Shown here one piece after another: positions 1-9,414 of a stretch of DNA of 64,000 bases (positions are counted from its first letter, which is position 1; the number at the start of each line of letters is the position of its first letter). Made by a program: the position numbers and the translations under genes. The notes under the pieces were generated by a model. The model was given only the letters and a program-made list of their open reading frames with translations, searched no databases and was not told where the DNA came from. The DNA is from Alphaproteobacteria bacterium (GTDB taxonomy: Bacteria; Pseudomonadota; Alphaproteobacteria; JANSWW01): contig JANSWW010000002.1 of NCBI GenBank assembly GCA_024743275.1, forward strand, positions 124,001-188,000, read 5' to 3'.

Positions 1-2567
1 GACTGGCCGCTGTCCTGAAGGTCGGCGGACTGGCCCTTATATTGGACCGAAACGGTCTCCGGCAGTTTCTCGTCCACCAACCGATTGAGATGGTCGAGGG
101 CTTCGCTCAGCGGATACCCGTCCCGCAGGTTGGCCTCGATGGTGATCGCCCTAATCCGGTTGTATCGGTTCAACGTCGCCGGACCGGCATAGGTCTCGAT
201 CCGGACCACATTTGAAAGCGGGATGAGCTGCCCGGTCCGTTCCGAACGCACGAAGATATTGTTGATGTCCCCGGGACGCGTCTGATCCGCCGCCTCGCCT
301 TCCAGCAGCACATCATATTGCTGGCCGCCTTCGATATAGGTGGTCACCACCCGGCCGCCGAGGAAGGTCTCCAGTGTTCGGCCGATATTCGATACGGACA
401 CCCCCAGATCGCCCGCCCGGTTCACATCGATCTCGACCCGGATCTGCGGTTTGGTCTCCTTGAAGTCGCTGTCGAGGCCGGTGAAGCCCGGATTGTCCTC
501 CTCCACGGCGGAGATCAGGATGTCCCGCCACGCGGCAAGCTCCTCATAGGTGCCGCCGCCCAGCACGAACTGCACCGGCTTCCGGGTTCGGCTGCCGATC
601 CCGTTCCGGCGCACCGGGACCGCCCTGACCCCGGTCAGGTCAGATAGATCCCGGCGCAGATCCGCCATGATCTCCGTGACGGGCCGCCTTTCGCCCCAGG
701 GCGCCAGACCGGTGATGACGATCCCATTGTTGAAGTTTTCGACCCGCCCGAACCCGCGCGGGGAGCGCACCAGAATACGGTCGATCTCGCCCCTTTCCAC
801 ATAGGGCATCATGCGCCGTTCGATCTCGTCGATATAGTCCTCCATATACTCGAAGGACGCCCCTTCGGGTCCGCTGATGAAGACATAGAAGACACCGCGA
901 TCTTCCTGCGGCACGTACTCCGCCGGTGTGTTCTCATAAAACCAGTAGGCGCCGAAGACCAATCCGCCGAAGAGCGGCAGCACAAGGATCGGCACCCCGA
1001 CCAGGACCGTCAGAATCCAGCGATAGGCCTTCTGAATCGGCTGGAACAGGGCGTCGAGCACCCGCACGGCCAACGGCTTGCGACGTTCCTTCGGCCGCAA
1101 CAGGCGGGAGGCGAGCATCGGCGAGAGGGTCAGCGCGACAAAGCTGGAGATCGCCACTGCGGCGGCCATGGTGAGTGAGAACTCCGAGAACAAGCGACCG
1201 ATATCGCCCTCGGTAAAGCTCACCGGCACGAAGACCGCCAGGAGGACAACCGTCGTCGCGACAACGGCGAAAGCCACCTGCCGCGTCCCGCGATAGGCGG
1301 CGACCAGGGGCGTTTCGCCCAATTCGATCCGGCGGTGGATATTCTCCAACACGACGATCGCATCGTCGACCAGCAGCCCGATGGCCAGGACGATGGCGAG
1401 CAATGTCAGGAGATTGATCGACAGCCCCAGCGCATAAAGAATAATGCACGCCCCGATCACCGAGACCGGCACGGTCACCGCCGGCACCAGCATGGACCGA
1501 AAACTGCCGAGGAAAATCAGGATGACCGAGACAACCAGGAGAATGGCGATCCCAAGCGTCTTGAACACCTCGTCGATGGCGCCCTGGATAAAGACGGAGC
1601 TGTCGTAACTGTCCTGGATTGACATCCCGACCGGCAGATTGGTGTTGATCTGCGCGATCCGCGCCTTCACCACCTTGGCCACGTCCAGGGTGTTGGCCTG
1701 GCTCTGCTTGATAACGCCGATCCCGACCATCGGGATCGTGTTGCGGCGGAACAGGGTCTTTTCCTCCTCCGCCGCCTTTTCGATGCGTGCGACATCGCCG
1801 AGGCGCACAAGATCGGCGCCCTCGCCCTTGCTCAGGACCAGATTGTTGAAGTCCGAGGGCTGGCGGAAACTGCGGTCGACCCGGGCGATGAAATAGCGTT
1901 GCCGGGATTCGATACGCCCCGCCGGAAGTTCCACATTGTCGGCCCGTAGCGCTTCCTCGACATCGTTGACCACCAGTCCCCGGGCGGCGAGCGCGTTGCG
2001 GTCGAGCCAGATGCGCAAGGCATAGCGCCGCGCCCCGCCGATCCGGACACGGGCCACGCCGTCGAGGGTCGAGACCCGGTCGACGAGAAAGCGGTCGGCG
2101 TAGTCGGTCAGCTGCTCCGTGCTCATGCGGTCGCTTTGCAGGTTGAACCACATGATGACGTCGTCACTCGAATCCACCTTCTGGATGTCCGGCGGATCCG
2201 CCTCGTCCGGCAGGTTGTCGACCACGCCGGACACCCGGTCGCGGACGTCGTTGGCGGCGGCGTCGACATCGCGGCCGGTCTTGAACTCGATGTTGATCCG
2301 CGAGCGACCGTCCTCGCTCTTGCTTTCGATAAAGGCGATGCCCTCGATCCCGGCGATCCGCTCCTCGATCACTTCCGTGATACGGGTTTCGATGACCTGG
2401 GCCGCGGTCCCCGGATATTCGGTGTCGATCGAGACCACGGGCGGGTCGATGTTCGGATATTCGCGGACCTGCAACCGGTCGAAGGCGACCAGACCGAAGG
2501 CGATCAGAATCAGACTCATCACCACCGCCACCACCGGGCGGGTAACGGAGAAGTCGGAAAGGGTCAT
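1..2567 (-). CDS. RND-family efflux permease, 3' end outside window
   Basis: Inner-membrane proton-driven multidrug/metabolite transporter of the AcrB/MexB (HAE1) type, working with the fusion protein encoded just upstream. Reading the minus strand from the ATG at 2567 gives an uninterrupted frame of about 855 residues to the window edge; the family is usually 1,020-1,050 residues, so the last transmembrane segments are missing here. The N-terminus (MTLSDFSVTRPV) and first transmembrane helix are typical. The TM4 proton-relay motif GLLVDDAIVVLEN carries the paired aspartates, and EYPNIDPPVVSI is the family signature of the pore domain. The start codon overlaps the stop of the fusion protein gene (ATGA), so the two are translationally coupled. 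Substrate cannot be told from sequence. Confidence 0.93.
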   Translation of the reverse strand, partial: MTLSDFSVTRPVVAVVMSLILIAFGLVAFDRLQVREYPNIDPPVVSIDTEYPGTAAQVIETRITEVIEERIAGIEGIAFIESKSEDGRSRINIEFKTGRDVDAAANDVRDRVSGVVDNLPDEADPPDIQKVDSSDDVIMWFNLQSDRMSTEQLTDYADRFLVDRVSTLDGVARVRIGGARRYALRIWLDRNALAARGLVVNDVEEALRADNVELPAGRIESRQRYFIARVDRSFRQPSDFNNLVLSKGEGADLVRLGDVARIEKAAEEEKTLFRRNTIPMVGIGVIKQSQANTLDVAKVVKARIAQINTNLPVGMSIQDSYDSSVFIQGAIDEVFKTLGIAILLVVSVILIFLGSFRSMLVPAVTVPVSVIGACIILYALGLSINLLTLLAIVLAIGLLVDDAIVVLENIHRRIELGETPLVAAYRGTRQVAFAVVATTVVLLAVFVPVSFTEGDIGRLFSEFSLTMAAAVAISSFVALTLSPMLASRLLRPKERRKPLAVRVLDALFQPIQKAYRWILTVLVGVPILVLPLFGGLVFGAYWFYENTPAEYVPQEDRGVFYVFISGPEGASFEYMEDYIDEIERRMMPYVERGEIDRILVRSPRGFGRVENFNNGIVITGLAPWGERRPVTEIMADLRRDLSDLTGVRAVPVRRNGIGSRTRKPVQFVLGGGTYEELAAWRDILISAVEEDNPGFTGLDSDFKETKPQIRVEIDVNRAGDLGVSVSNIGRTLETFLGGRVVTTYIEGGQQYDVLLEGEAADQTRPGDINNIFVRSERTGQLIPLSNVVRIETYAGPATLNRYNRIRAITIEANLRDGYPLSEALDHLNRLVDEKLPETVSVQYKGQSADLQDSGQ

Positions 2568-3637
2568 CCCTCGGCTCCCAGCGGGGCCGCCGTTCCGATA
2601 CCGTTCTCGCCGGCCTCCTTGATCTCGATGGCCTGTCCGTCCTTGACCCGGATCGTGCCCCTGGTGATCACCCGGTCCCCCTCGCTGAGCCCGCTCAGGA
2701 TCTCGACCTTACCACCGAAGCGCTGCCCGACCTCGACCTGGGTCCGGCGCGCGACGGGTGGCGCCCCCTCCTCCACCGCGAAGACGAAGGCCGACCGGCC
2801 AAGCGGGATCACCGCCTCCTCAGGCACCATCAGGGCGTTACGCGGATTGAGGCGCAGGCTCACGGTCATCAGCATGCCGGGCCGTAGCAGGCCGTCGGGA
2901 TTGGGGACGATCGCCCGGCCGACAATGGTGCGGGTGACCGGATCGATGCTGGTCGACAGGGTCCGCACCGTGCCGAAAAAGGGCTGCTGCGCGAAAGCGG
3001 CCGTCCGCGCCTCGATGTCCAGCCCGGGCCTGAGCGCCGCGAGATAAACGGCGGCGACGGTGAAATCCAGCTTCAGAACCGAAAGATCGGTAAGCTGGGT
3101 GATCACGTCACCCGGTTCGACCAGATCGCCGACACTGACCTCGCGGAAGCCGACGACGCCGTCGAAGGGCGCCCGGATCGTCCGATCGGCGAGCCGCGCC
3201 TCAGCGACGGAGACGTTGGCGGCCGCCTCCTCCATCAGGGCTTCGCGCTCCTCGATGGTCGCCGTGGCGGTGAATTGCCGGTCTCCCAGGGTCTTCGCCC
3301 GCTCCCAGGCGGATTGACGTTCGGCGAATACCGCCCGTGCCGCCCGCAGGCTCGCCCGTTCCTCCTCGGAGTTCAGGATCACCAGAACATCGCCGGCCTC
3401 AACCGCCTGGCCGTCCTCGAATCGGACTTCCTGGATCTTCTCCGTCACATTGGCGGTAACGGCCGCCCGCTCATTGGCCTTGGTGGTGCCCAGGGCCTCC
3501 ACCGGATCGTAGATCGGCTCGACGACCACCGGCGCCGTCACCACCGGCAGGGGCGCCTTTTGGGCGAGCGCGGGAACGCTCACCGCCGCAAGCGAGGCCA
3601 ACAGGGCAAGAGCGGCGAAAACCGAACGACCGATCAT
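2564..3637 (-). CDS. RND efflux membrane fusion protein (periplasmic adaptor)
   Basis: Periplasmic adaptor of an RND efflux system (AcrA/MexA, HlyD_D23 type). The ATG at 3637 is preceded by GGAGAG at suitable spacing and begins a clear signal peptide (MIGRSVFAALALLASLAAVS, cleavage near ALA-QK). A ten-codon longer frame back to 3667 exists but would put polar residues ahead of the signal. After the signal come the lipoyl-like half (AVEAGDVLVIL), a short alpha-hairpin, the second lipoyl half (IRAPFDGVVGFREVSVGDLV) and a beta-barrel. About 357 residues, normal length. It overlaps the permease gene by 4 bp, so both form one operon. No outer-membrane channel gene is visible here. Confidence 0.93.
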   Translation of the reverse strand: MIGRSVFAALALLASLAAVSVPALAQKAPLPVVTAPVVVEPIYDPVEALGTTKANERAAVTANVTEKIQEVRFEDGQAVEAGDVLVILNSEEERASLRAARAVFAERQSAWERAKTLGDRQFTATATIEEREALMEEAAANVSVAEARLADRTIRAPFDGVVGFREVSVGDLVEPGDVITQLTDLSVLKLDFTVAAVYLAALRPGLDIEARTAAFAQQPFFGTVRTLSTSIDPVTRTIVGRAIVPNPDGLLRPGMLMTVSLRLNPRNALMVPEEAVIPLGRSAFVFAVEEGAPPVARRTQVEVGQRFGGKVEILSGLSEGDRVITRGTIRVKDGQAIEIKEAGENGIGTAAPLGAEG

Positions 3638-3767
3638 GGGGGCACTCTCCGGAGGACAAACGGACAAAAGCGATCCGTCACGGGTGGGAATATAGTCCGG
3701 CCGGCGCGCAAAGACAGGCGGCCGCGATCAAACGTCCGTTGCCTCGCCGCCCGCCGGAACCTTGACG

Positions 3768-4112
3768 TCAGGCCGGTGTGCGCGGCGCGGCGACGATGAT
3801 CGCCGCCCCGACCAGACAGATCAGCGCGCCGATCATATCCCAGCGGTCTGGCCTCATCCCTTCGACAGCCCACAACCAGACCAGCGAACTGGCGATATAG
3901 ACCCCGCCATAGGCGGCATAGGCGCGGCCGGCGAAGGGGCTGTCGACCTGGGCCAACAGGAAAGCGAACAGGGCGAGCGCGCCCACGCCCGGAACCAGCC
4001 ACAGCACCGATTTATCCAGCCGCAGCCAGGCCCAGAAGGCGAAACAGCCGGCGATCTCCGCGATGGCGGCGGCCAGATAGACGGCCCAGACGGACGGAAG
4101 GGAGGACAGCAT
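3768..4112 (-). CDS. YnfA/UPF0060 family membrane protein
   Basis: Small integral membrane protein of 114 residues, close to the usual 108-110 of the family. Four hydrophobic segments are visible, beginning [20 protein letters not shown], and the family features [14 protein letters not shown] and [12 protein letters not shown] are present. The family belongs to the drug/metabolite transporter superfamily, but its substrate is not established. It lies between the efflux operon and bchP, transcribed in the same direction as both but with separate gaps, so it marks the edge of the photosynthesis cluster rather than belonging to it. Confidence 0.85.
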   Translation of the reverse strand: MLSSLPSVWAVYLAAAIAEIAGCFAFWAWLRLDKSVLWLVPGVGALALFAFLLAQVDSPFAGRAYAAYGGVYIASSLVWLWAVEGMRPDRWDMIGALICLVGAAIIVAAPRTPA

Positions 4113-4188
4113 GTCGGTTCCGGTGCGGTTGCGGACCGCACCATGATGACCGGCTAAGGGATCAAAAGGAAAGCCGCTCGTGCGTGGG

Positions 4189-5400
4189 CTATGTCTTGGC
4201 GAATCCGAGAAGGTGGCTGATATCCTTCATCATAATCCGGAACTTCTCCTTAGAGCTCGATTTGACGAGCTTCTTGTTCATATACGCTTCCCAGGTCTGG
4301 CGCTGGACCTCCGGATCGCGGCAGATCTTCACGAACTGCTCCCGCCGTTTGTCGGTCGTGTACCAGAAGCGCTGGAGCAGGCCGAGGATGAAGAACACCT
4401 TGCCATGTTCCTTCATGAACCGTTTGCGGGCCTGGGCCAGGGCGGACGCCCGACCGGTGACGAGGGCGAGTTCGACGGCCTCCGCCGCGAGCTGGCCGCA
4501 GAGCATCGCGTAGTAGATGCCCTCACCGGACGCCGGCGCGACCACGCCCGCCGCGTCACCGGCGAGGACCACATCCCGGCCGTTGTCCCATTTCTTCGCC
4601 GGCTTCAAGGGCAGCGGCGCACCTTCGTGGCGGACCATTTCCAGATGGTCTAGACCGGTCGCCTCGCGCAGCCGGGAGACCGAATTCCGCAGCGAGAATC
4701 CCTTGTGGGCGCTGCCGGTCCCGATGCTCATGGTCTCGCCATGGGGGAACACCCAGGAATAAAAGTCCGGCGAGAACCGGCCGTCATAATAGACGTCGCA
4801 GCGCCGGGCGCCGTAACGAGGCTTCGCATCGTCCGGATCGGGCGCGCGGACGATCTCGTGATAGGCGAAGACGCTTTTGATTTTCTCGGAGGCCTTGACC
4901 GTCTGCTTGCCGATCCTGGACCGGGCACCGTCCGCACCGATCACGAACCGGCCCTTGAGCGTTTCCATCTTATCGCCGCCCTTCGGCCGATAGGTGATGG
5001 TCGCAACGCCGGCCTCATCGCGGGAGAAGGTGTCGAAGGTGCCCTTGATCCAATCGGCGCCGGCCGCCGCGGCCCGTTGGCGGAGCCAGGGATCGAATTC
5101 CTCCCGATCGACCATTCCAACGAAGCCGCCGGTGATCGGCATGTCGACCTCCTTATCGGTGGGCGAGATGACCCGTCCGGTGGTGACCTTTGCCTTTATC
5201 AGGTGATCCGGGATATCGAAGTCGTGGATCAGCCGCGGGGGAATGGCACCGCCGCAGGGCTTGATCCGCCCCTCGCGGTCGAGAAGCGCCACCGAAAACC
5301 CCTGGGTCGCCAGGACATGGGCCGCCGTAGCGCCGCAGGGGCCGCCACCAACCACGATCACGTCATAGGGGCCGTCATGGGGCACGTCATAGGGTTCCAT
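4189..5400 (-). CDS. bchP: geranylgeranyl reductase BchP
   Basis: FAD-dependent reductase that saturates three double bonds of the geranylgeranyl tail to give phytylated bacteriochlorophyll a. 403 residues. The FAD-binding GxGxxG lies at residues 18-26 ([12 protein letters not shown]), followed by the CGGAIP segment and the [19 protein letters not shown] motif typical of the BchP/ChlP family. The start has a strong GGGAGGAG site 6 bp upstream. The N-terminus contains a repeated PYDV around a short HDG, one of several small duplications in this genome. It is the last gene of a minus-strand operon with bchG and the PucC-family gene, the same order as in Rhodobacter. Confidence 0.96.
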   Translation of the reverse strand: MEPYDVPHDGPYDVIVVGGGPCGATAAHVLATQGFSVALLDREGRIKPCGGAIPPRLIHDFDIPDHLIKAKVTTGRVISPTDKEVDMPITGGFVGMVDREEFDPWLRQRAAAAGADWIKGTFDTFSRDEAGVATITYRPKGGDKMETLKGRFVIGADGARSRIGKQTVKASEKIKSVFAYHEIVRAPDPDDAKPRYGARRCDVYYDGRFSPDFYSWVFPHGETMSIGTGSAHKGFSLRNSVSRLREATGLDHLEMVRHEGAPLPLKPAKKWDNGRDVVLAGDAAGVVAPASGEGIYYAMLCGQLAAEAVELALVTGRASALAQARKRFMKEHGKVFFILGLLQRFWYTTDKRREQFVKICRDPEVQRQTWEAYMNKKLVKSSSKEKFRIMMKDISHLLGFAKT

Positions 5401-5423
5401 CCTTCTCTCCTCCCTGCCGAATG

Positions 5424-6818
5424 TCAGTCGCCCCCCGCCGGCTGACCGGCCGGGGGAACGAAGTCCTTGCTTGTCCGATCGCTTGCCCGATGGCTTGCCC
5501 AGTCTTGGGCGTCGGCGGCGTTGCGGCCGATGTCGCGGGCGAGCCAGGCCGCCAGAACGAAAATCCCGCCCTCGACGGCAAAGACGAGGCCATAGGCGAG
5601 CGGCGGATTATCGGCGACGGCCCGGACCAGATCGACCGAGGCGGCGCCCAGGAAGCCGCCGGCCCCGAAGGCGATGGCCTGAGCCGCGCCCCAAAGGCCC
5701 ATCCGCAGTCCTTCGCGACGTTTGGTGCCTTTGCCGGCCAGCGTCATCATCGCGCTGATCGCCGCCACCGCGAAAACGCCGTTTCCGAAGCCGAGGAACA
5801 TGACAGATGCCACCAGCGGCCAGCCTTCCGGCGCGGCGGCCGCCGCCGTCAGCATCCAAAGGGCCACCGCCGAGGCGAGGCAGCCGCTCAGGATAAAGCC
5901 CCGGATCACCCGGGGATTGCCCTTGGCGATCACGCTGCCGACGACCGCGACGAAGATCATACCGATCAGAACACCGCTGTTCTGCATTCCGGAAAGCTGG
6001 GTCGTCTCGCCGACCGTCATGCCGAAGATATGACCGCCAAAGGGCTCCAGAATCAGTTCCTGGGTGCTATAGGCGAGCATCGAGACGAAGACGAAGATGG
6101 TGAACTTCCGGGAATCGGTCTCGGCCCAGACCTCCTTGAGCGTCGCCATGAATTCCGACTTGCTGACGTCCTCGACATCGCTCGGATCGTCGAGGTGGCG
6201 GGTGCTGTTCTCCACCCCGGCGACCGCCACGACGCTGATCAGGAAGGCGATCCCGGCGATCCCCGCGGCGACGGCGATCAGCCGACCGAGGGAGAACGGA
6301 TCGAGCAACTGCCCCGAAATCGCCGCCGTGATCACGAAGCCGGCGATCATCATCATCCACACGATGGTGGCCGCCGCCGGCCGCCGGCGCGGCGCCGTGC
6401 AGGTCGCCAACAGGGCGAGCAGAGAGGTCCCGGCAGCGCCGACACCGCCGCCGATCAACAGGAAGGCGACCACGGCCAGCGCCACACCGGCGGCCGTGTT
6501 CTCCGCCATGAGCGCCGTGGCCAGAGCGGCCGTCAGACCGCCAAGCGCGAGCACGGCCATACCGCCGATGATCCAGGGCGTGCGTTTGCCGTGGACATCC
6601 GAACGATGGCCGAATTTCGGCCGCAACATCTGAACCGCGTAATGCAGCGCCACCAAGATGCCGGGGAGCGCCGCCGGCAAAGCCAGTTCCACGACCATCA
6701 CCCGGTTCAAGGTGGATGTGGTCAGAACCACGATGGCCCCGAGCGCCGTTTGAACAAGGCCGAGCCGAACGATCCCGATCCAGGTGAGGAAACGTGCGGG
6801 ATGAACGGCGTCGGTCAT
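5424..6818 (-). CDS. PucC/BCD-family membrane protein between bchG and bchP (orf428-type)
   Basis: A 464-residue protein with about twelve transmembrane helices, of the BCD (bacteriochlorophyll delivery) family with LhaA and PucC. The opening segment LTWIGIVRLGLVQTALGAIV and the motif LILEPFGGHIFGMTVGETT match the family; the equivalent in LhaA is LLEPYGGEILGLSVGQTT. Its place between bchG and bchP corresponds to orf428 (called bch2 by some authors) of Rhodobacter. The likely role is handling or delivery of bacteriochlorophyll, inferred from family and position. A good ribosome site (AGGGGAG) precedes the ATG. The C-terminal tail is encoded by three 12-bp repeats at 5469-5504. Confidence 0.9.
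   Translation of the reverse strand: MTDAVHPARFLTWIGIVRLGLVQTALGAIVVLTTSTLNRVMVVELALPAALPGILVALHYAVQMLRPKFGHRSDVHGKRTPWIIGGMAVLALGGLTAALATALMAENTAAGVALAVVAFLLIGGGVGAAGTSLLALLATCTAPRRRPAAATIVWMMMIAGFVITAAISGQLLDPFSLGRLIAVAAGIAGIAFLISVVAVAGVENSTRHLDDPSDVEDVSKSEFMATLKEVWAETDSRKFTIFVFVSMLAYSTQELILEPFGGHIFGMTVGETTQLSGMQNSGVLIGMIFVAVVGSVIAKGNPRVIRGFILSGCLASAVALWMLTAAAAAPEGWPLVASVMFLGFGNGVFAVAAISAMMTLAGKGTKRREGLRMGLWGAAQAIAFGAGGFLGAASVDLVRAVADNPPLAYGLVFAVEGGIFVLAAWLARDIGRNAADAQDWASHRASDRTSKDFVPPAGQPAGGD
5469..5504. repeat. three 12-bp tandem repeats in the C-terminal tail of the PucC-family gene
   Basis: Three successive 12-mers of the form GCTTGYCCGATN (the third diverges at its end) lie in frame near the 3' end of the PucC-family gene and encode a polar tail on the minus strand. 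The unit length is a multiple of three, so the reading frame is kept. Confidence 0.7.
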
Positions 6819-6836
6819 GGTCTTCTCCCCTCCGTC

Positions 6837-7751
6837 CTATCCGGCAATTCCGGGCAACCCGCGGACGGCGAAGGCGCTGATCATCATGCCGCTGACGAAC
6901 AGGGTGACGCCGGTCGCGTTGTACCAGGGCGCCAGGCCCTTCGGGTCGCGCATCAGACGGATCATCAGGAAGCCCTGGGCCGCGATCACGCCGGCCAGCA
7001 GATAGGCCTCAAGATCCGTTCCCCATTGGACCAGGAGGGTCAACACGACGAGCTGCGGCAGCAGCATCATCACGCAGGCGACCCAGGCCGCCCGCGCCGG
7101 GCCGAGTTGGACCGGCAGACTGCGGACACCGAGTTGCCGGTCGCCCTCCAAGGCTTTGAAATCATTGAGCGTCATGATCCCATGCGCGCCGAAACTAAAG
7201 AGCCCCGCAAGCAGGATGATCTTCCAGTCCGGAAACGCGCCCAACAGCACGGCGGCCCCGGTGAACCAGGCCAACCCCTCATAGCTGATGGCGACGGCGG
7301 AATTCCCGAACCAGCCGTTGCGTTTCAGGCGCAGCGGCGGCGCGCTATAGGCCCAGGACAGGACCATGCCGACCGCCGCCCCGGCAAAGACCCAGGGGCC
7401 GAGCAGCCACGCCAGGACGAGGGAGAGAGCGGTCCAGAAGATCGCCAGATAAAATCCGGTGTTGCCCGGCAGGCGGCCGCTGGGGATCGGGCGGTTCGGC
7501 TCGTTGATCGCGTCCACATGACGATCATACCAGTCGTTCATGACCTGGCTGGCCCCGCACAAAAGCGGTCCGGCCAGCACGACGCCGGCGAGGATCAGAA
7601 GCACATTCTCGGCGAACGGGACACCGGAGGACACCGCGCCGCAGGCGAACGCCCACATCGGCGGGAACCAGGTGATCGGCTTCAACACTTCGATGACAGC
7701 ACTCGGCTGTATCCGTGCCGCACCGACGTTAAGGGTAGCGGGTCGCGTCAT
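6837..7751 (-). CDS. bchG: bacteriochlorophyll a synthase BchG
   Basis: Membrane prenyltransferase of the UbiA superfamily that esterifies bacteriochlorophyllide a with geranylgeranyl diphosphate. 304 residues, several transmembrane helices. The first aspartate motif is MNDWYDRHVDAINEPNRPIP, the second LNDFKALEGDRQLG; KPITWFPPMWAF near the N-terminus is diagnostic of BchG/ChlG. First gene of the bchG / PucC-family / bchP operon. The ATG at 7751 fits the length of homologues but has no ribosome site, and the predicted promoter lies only a few bases upstream, so the message may be leaderless. Confidence 0.96.
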   Translation of the reverse strand: MTRPATLNVGAARIQPSAVIEVLKPITWFPPMWAFACGAVSSGVPFAENVLLILAGVVLAGPLLCGASQVMNDWYDRHVDAINEPNRPIPSGRLPGNTGFYLAIFWTALSLVLAWLLGPWVFAGAAVGMVLSWAYSAPPLRLKRNGWFGNSAVAISYEGLAWFTGAAVLLGAFPDWKIILLAGLFSFGAHGIMTLNDFKALEGDRQLGVRSLPVQLGPARAAWVACVMMLLPQLVVLTLLVQWGTDLEAYLLAGVIAAQGFLMIRLMRDPKGLAPWYNATGVTLFVSGMMISAFAVRGLPGIAG

Positions 7752-7757
7752 GCGAGA

Positions 7758-7798
7758 ATGCTACGCCTGACAGGTCAAGCCGTCAATTTAAGTTTACA
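7758..7798 (-). promoter_or_regulatory. bchG promoter with overlapping PpsR-like palindrome
   Basis: On the minus strand, TGTAAACTTAAATTGACG (7798-7781) is a TGT-N12-ACG palindrome, one base from the PpsR/CrtJ consensus TGT-N12-ACA. Its right end forms a -35 box TTGACG, followed by 17 bp and a -10 box TAGCAT (7763-7758). Exactly 8 bp after the first site another TGT begins (TGT-N12-TCT), a weaker half match. Spacing and overlap resemble known PpsR-repressed bch promoters. Prediction only. Confidence 0.6.
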
Positions 7799-7854
7799 CT
7801 TATATGGCGCGAATTTCGGAACGGTCGCGGATGCGACGGAAGACGTCCGACTCG

Positions 7855-9297
7855 CTAGTCCGAGTCGCCATCCCCATCGAGGCCGTAACGCCGCAACTTC
7901 ACATAGAGACTTTGACGGCTAAGACCGAGCAATTCCGACGCCGAGGCCCGGTTGTTGTTGGTCAGCTTCAGCGCCGCCTCGATGCACAGACGCTCGATCA
8001 CGTCGGTGGTTTCCTTGACGAGATCCTTGAGCGGCACCTGCCCGACCAGCTCGGTCAACTGATTGACCGAATGCGGCAGGGGCGATTCGTCCTCCGACGG
8101 CGCCTCGTTGATCCGTACCGGCTCCGGCCGGATCATGAACCCAATACAGGGCGGGTCGCCTTGCATCACCGCGACGGCGGAAACGTCGACGCTGATCCGC
8201 GTGCCATAGCTGCCGATCACCGTCATCGGCAAGGCACTGATCGACCCATGGGTCCTAAGGTTGGTCGACAGCGACGAGAAACTGGTCCCCGGACGGGTGA
8301 GCCACTGATCGATGTGCTCGCCTGCGGCCTGCTCCTCCGAACCGATTTGGGTCAGGGTAAGGAATGCCTCGTTACAGGTCAGGATGCCGCCGTCGAGATC
8401 CGTGACGACAAAGGCCTCCGGCGCGTTCTCAATGACCCTAAGCAGATGCGAGGCCGCACCGCGCTCACCCCCTTTGTCCTCGTCCGCCGCTCCGTCCGGC
8501 TGGGTCAGGCGGATGAGATAATGAGTGCTGCGGTCCTGCCGGAAGAGGGAGGCCGCAACCGAGATCTTCCCACCGTCGCGCCGGGCGATGACATCGTCAC
8601 CGCTCCCATTGGCCCGCACCGTCGAGAGCAGTTGTTCCAACTCGTCCCGGTTCTTCGGCGTCAGCACCGAGAAAACCGACCGGCCGGTGATCTTGCGGAT
8701 TTCGCGATCCAGCATTTCAGCGGCGGCCGGGTTCGCCTCCTGTATCTGCTGAGAGGCGACATCGACGACCAGAACCGCCTCGGACGCCAAATGGAAGAGC
8801 TGTCGATAGCGCGTTTCGATTTCCCGCAGCTTGGAGTAATCCCGTTCCATGGTGCGTTGGGCATCCATCAGGGACTGCTGCAGCGAAGCCAGGGTTCTCA
8901 GATCCCGCCCGACGGCAAGGACGGCGCCGCGCCGGTTCAAGCGGACGGCGTTATATAGAACGGGAATGTCGGCGCCGCCGGCGACCGGGTGATTGACCTG
9001 GCGCCACCGTCCGGTCTCTCCCTTCGCCGCGGTCTCGAGCAGAGCCTCGACCTTGGATTTCGATTCGATCGTGACCGTGTCGGACCATTGCCGACCGACC
9101 CAGCCCATGCGGTCCTGCGAGGCCAGTTCCGGCTGGCCGAAGGAAAGATCGGTGATGATCCCTTCGGGGCTTACGATCAAGGCGATATCCGCCGTGGCCG
9201 CCACCAACTCCGCCGCACCCGAGGCGTCGAGTTCGGAAAAGGCCGCCTCTGGCCGTTGGAATCCAACGGGCGAGCTGTCGGCGGAATACATCGACAT
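7855..9297 (-). CDS. ppsR: photosynthesis gene repressor PpsR/CrtJ
   Basis: Redox- and light-responsive repressor of bch, crt and puf genes. About 480 residues: PAS domains through the first three quarters (for example ALIVSPEGIITDLSFG, AVLVVDVASQQIQEANPAA and AFVVTDLDGGILTCNEAF), then a Fis-type helix-turn-helix at the C-terminus (NNNRASASELLGLSRQSLYV). The cysteine just before the helix-turn-helix (ERLCIEAAL) sits where the redox-active cysteine of Rhodobacter PpsR/CrtJ is found. Start is uncertain: the frame opens at a TTG at 9327; the ATG at 9297 has GAGGAG about 13 bp upstream and is preferred, with another ATG two codons later. It lies beside aerR, the usual arrangement. Confidence 0.93.
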   Translation of the reverse strand: MSMYSADSSPVGFQRPEAAFSELDASGAAELVAATADIALIVSPEGIITDLSFGQPELASQDRMGWVGRQWSDTVTIESKSKVEALLETAAKGETGRWRQVNHPVAGGADIPVLYNAVRLNRRGAVLAVGRDLRTLASLQQSLMDAQRTMERDYSKLREIETRYRQLFHLASEAVLVVDVASQQIQEANPAAAEMLDREIRKITGRSVFSVLTPKNRDELEQLLSTVRANGSGDDVIARRDGGKISVAASLFRQDRSTHYLIRLTQPDGAADEDKGGERGAASHLLRVIENAPEAFVVTDLDGGILTCNEAFLTLTQIGSEEQAAGEHIDQWLTRPGTSFSSLSTNLRTHGSISALPMTVIGSYGTRISVDVSAVAVMQGDPPCIGFMIRPEPVRINEAPSEDESPLPHSVNQLTELVGQVPLKDLVKETTDVIERLCIEAALKLTNNNRASASELLGLSRQSLYVKLRRYGLDGDGDSD

Positions 9298-9359
9298 AGC
9301 GAAAACAGAGCTCCTCATCATCACCAAACGGACCCGAGTAGTTATCCCAGAACATTATT

Positions 9360-9387
9360 GTTTCACGACATACCGCATCGTGGAAAC
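9360..9387 (-). terminator. possible hairpin between aerR and ppsR
   Basis: Imperfect inverted repeat, GTTTCCACGA and TCGTGAAAC around a nine-base loop, just after the aerR stop and before ppsR. Only a weak A/T run follows it, so it may be an attenuator or a processing site rather than a full terminator. Confidence 0.3.
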
Positions 9388-9414
9388 TGTTATATGTTAA
9401 GATGGATTGCCAAT

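Noticed and set aside
934-2151. Long minus-strand frame inside the RND permease region
   Set aside because: It is rich in Arg/Gly/Pro without family features; the true permease frame, open to the window edge from 2567, carries all RND motifs.
5421-7922. 833-codon plus-strand frame opposite the PucC-family gene and bchG
   Set aside because: Antisense shadow typical of GC-rich DNA; low-complexity His/Asp/Arg-rich translation, whereas the minus strand encodes two recognised genes.
9360-9387. PpsR operator between aerR and ppsR
   Set aside because: The inverted repeat does not fit TGT-N12-ACA; kept only as a possible hairpin.
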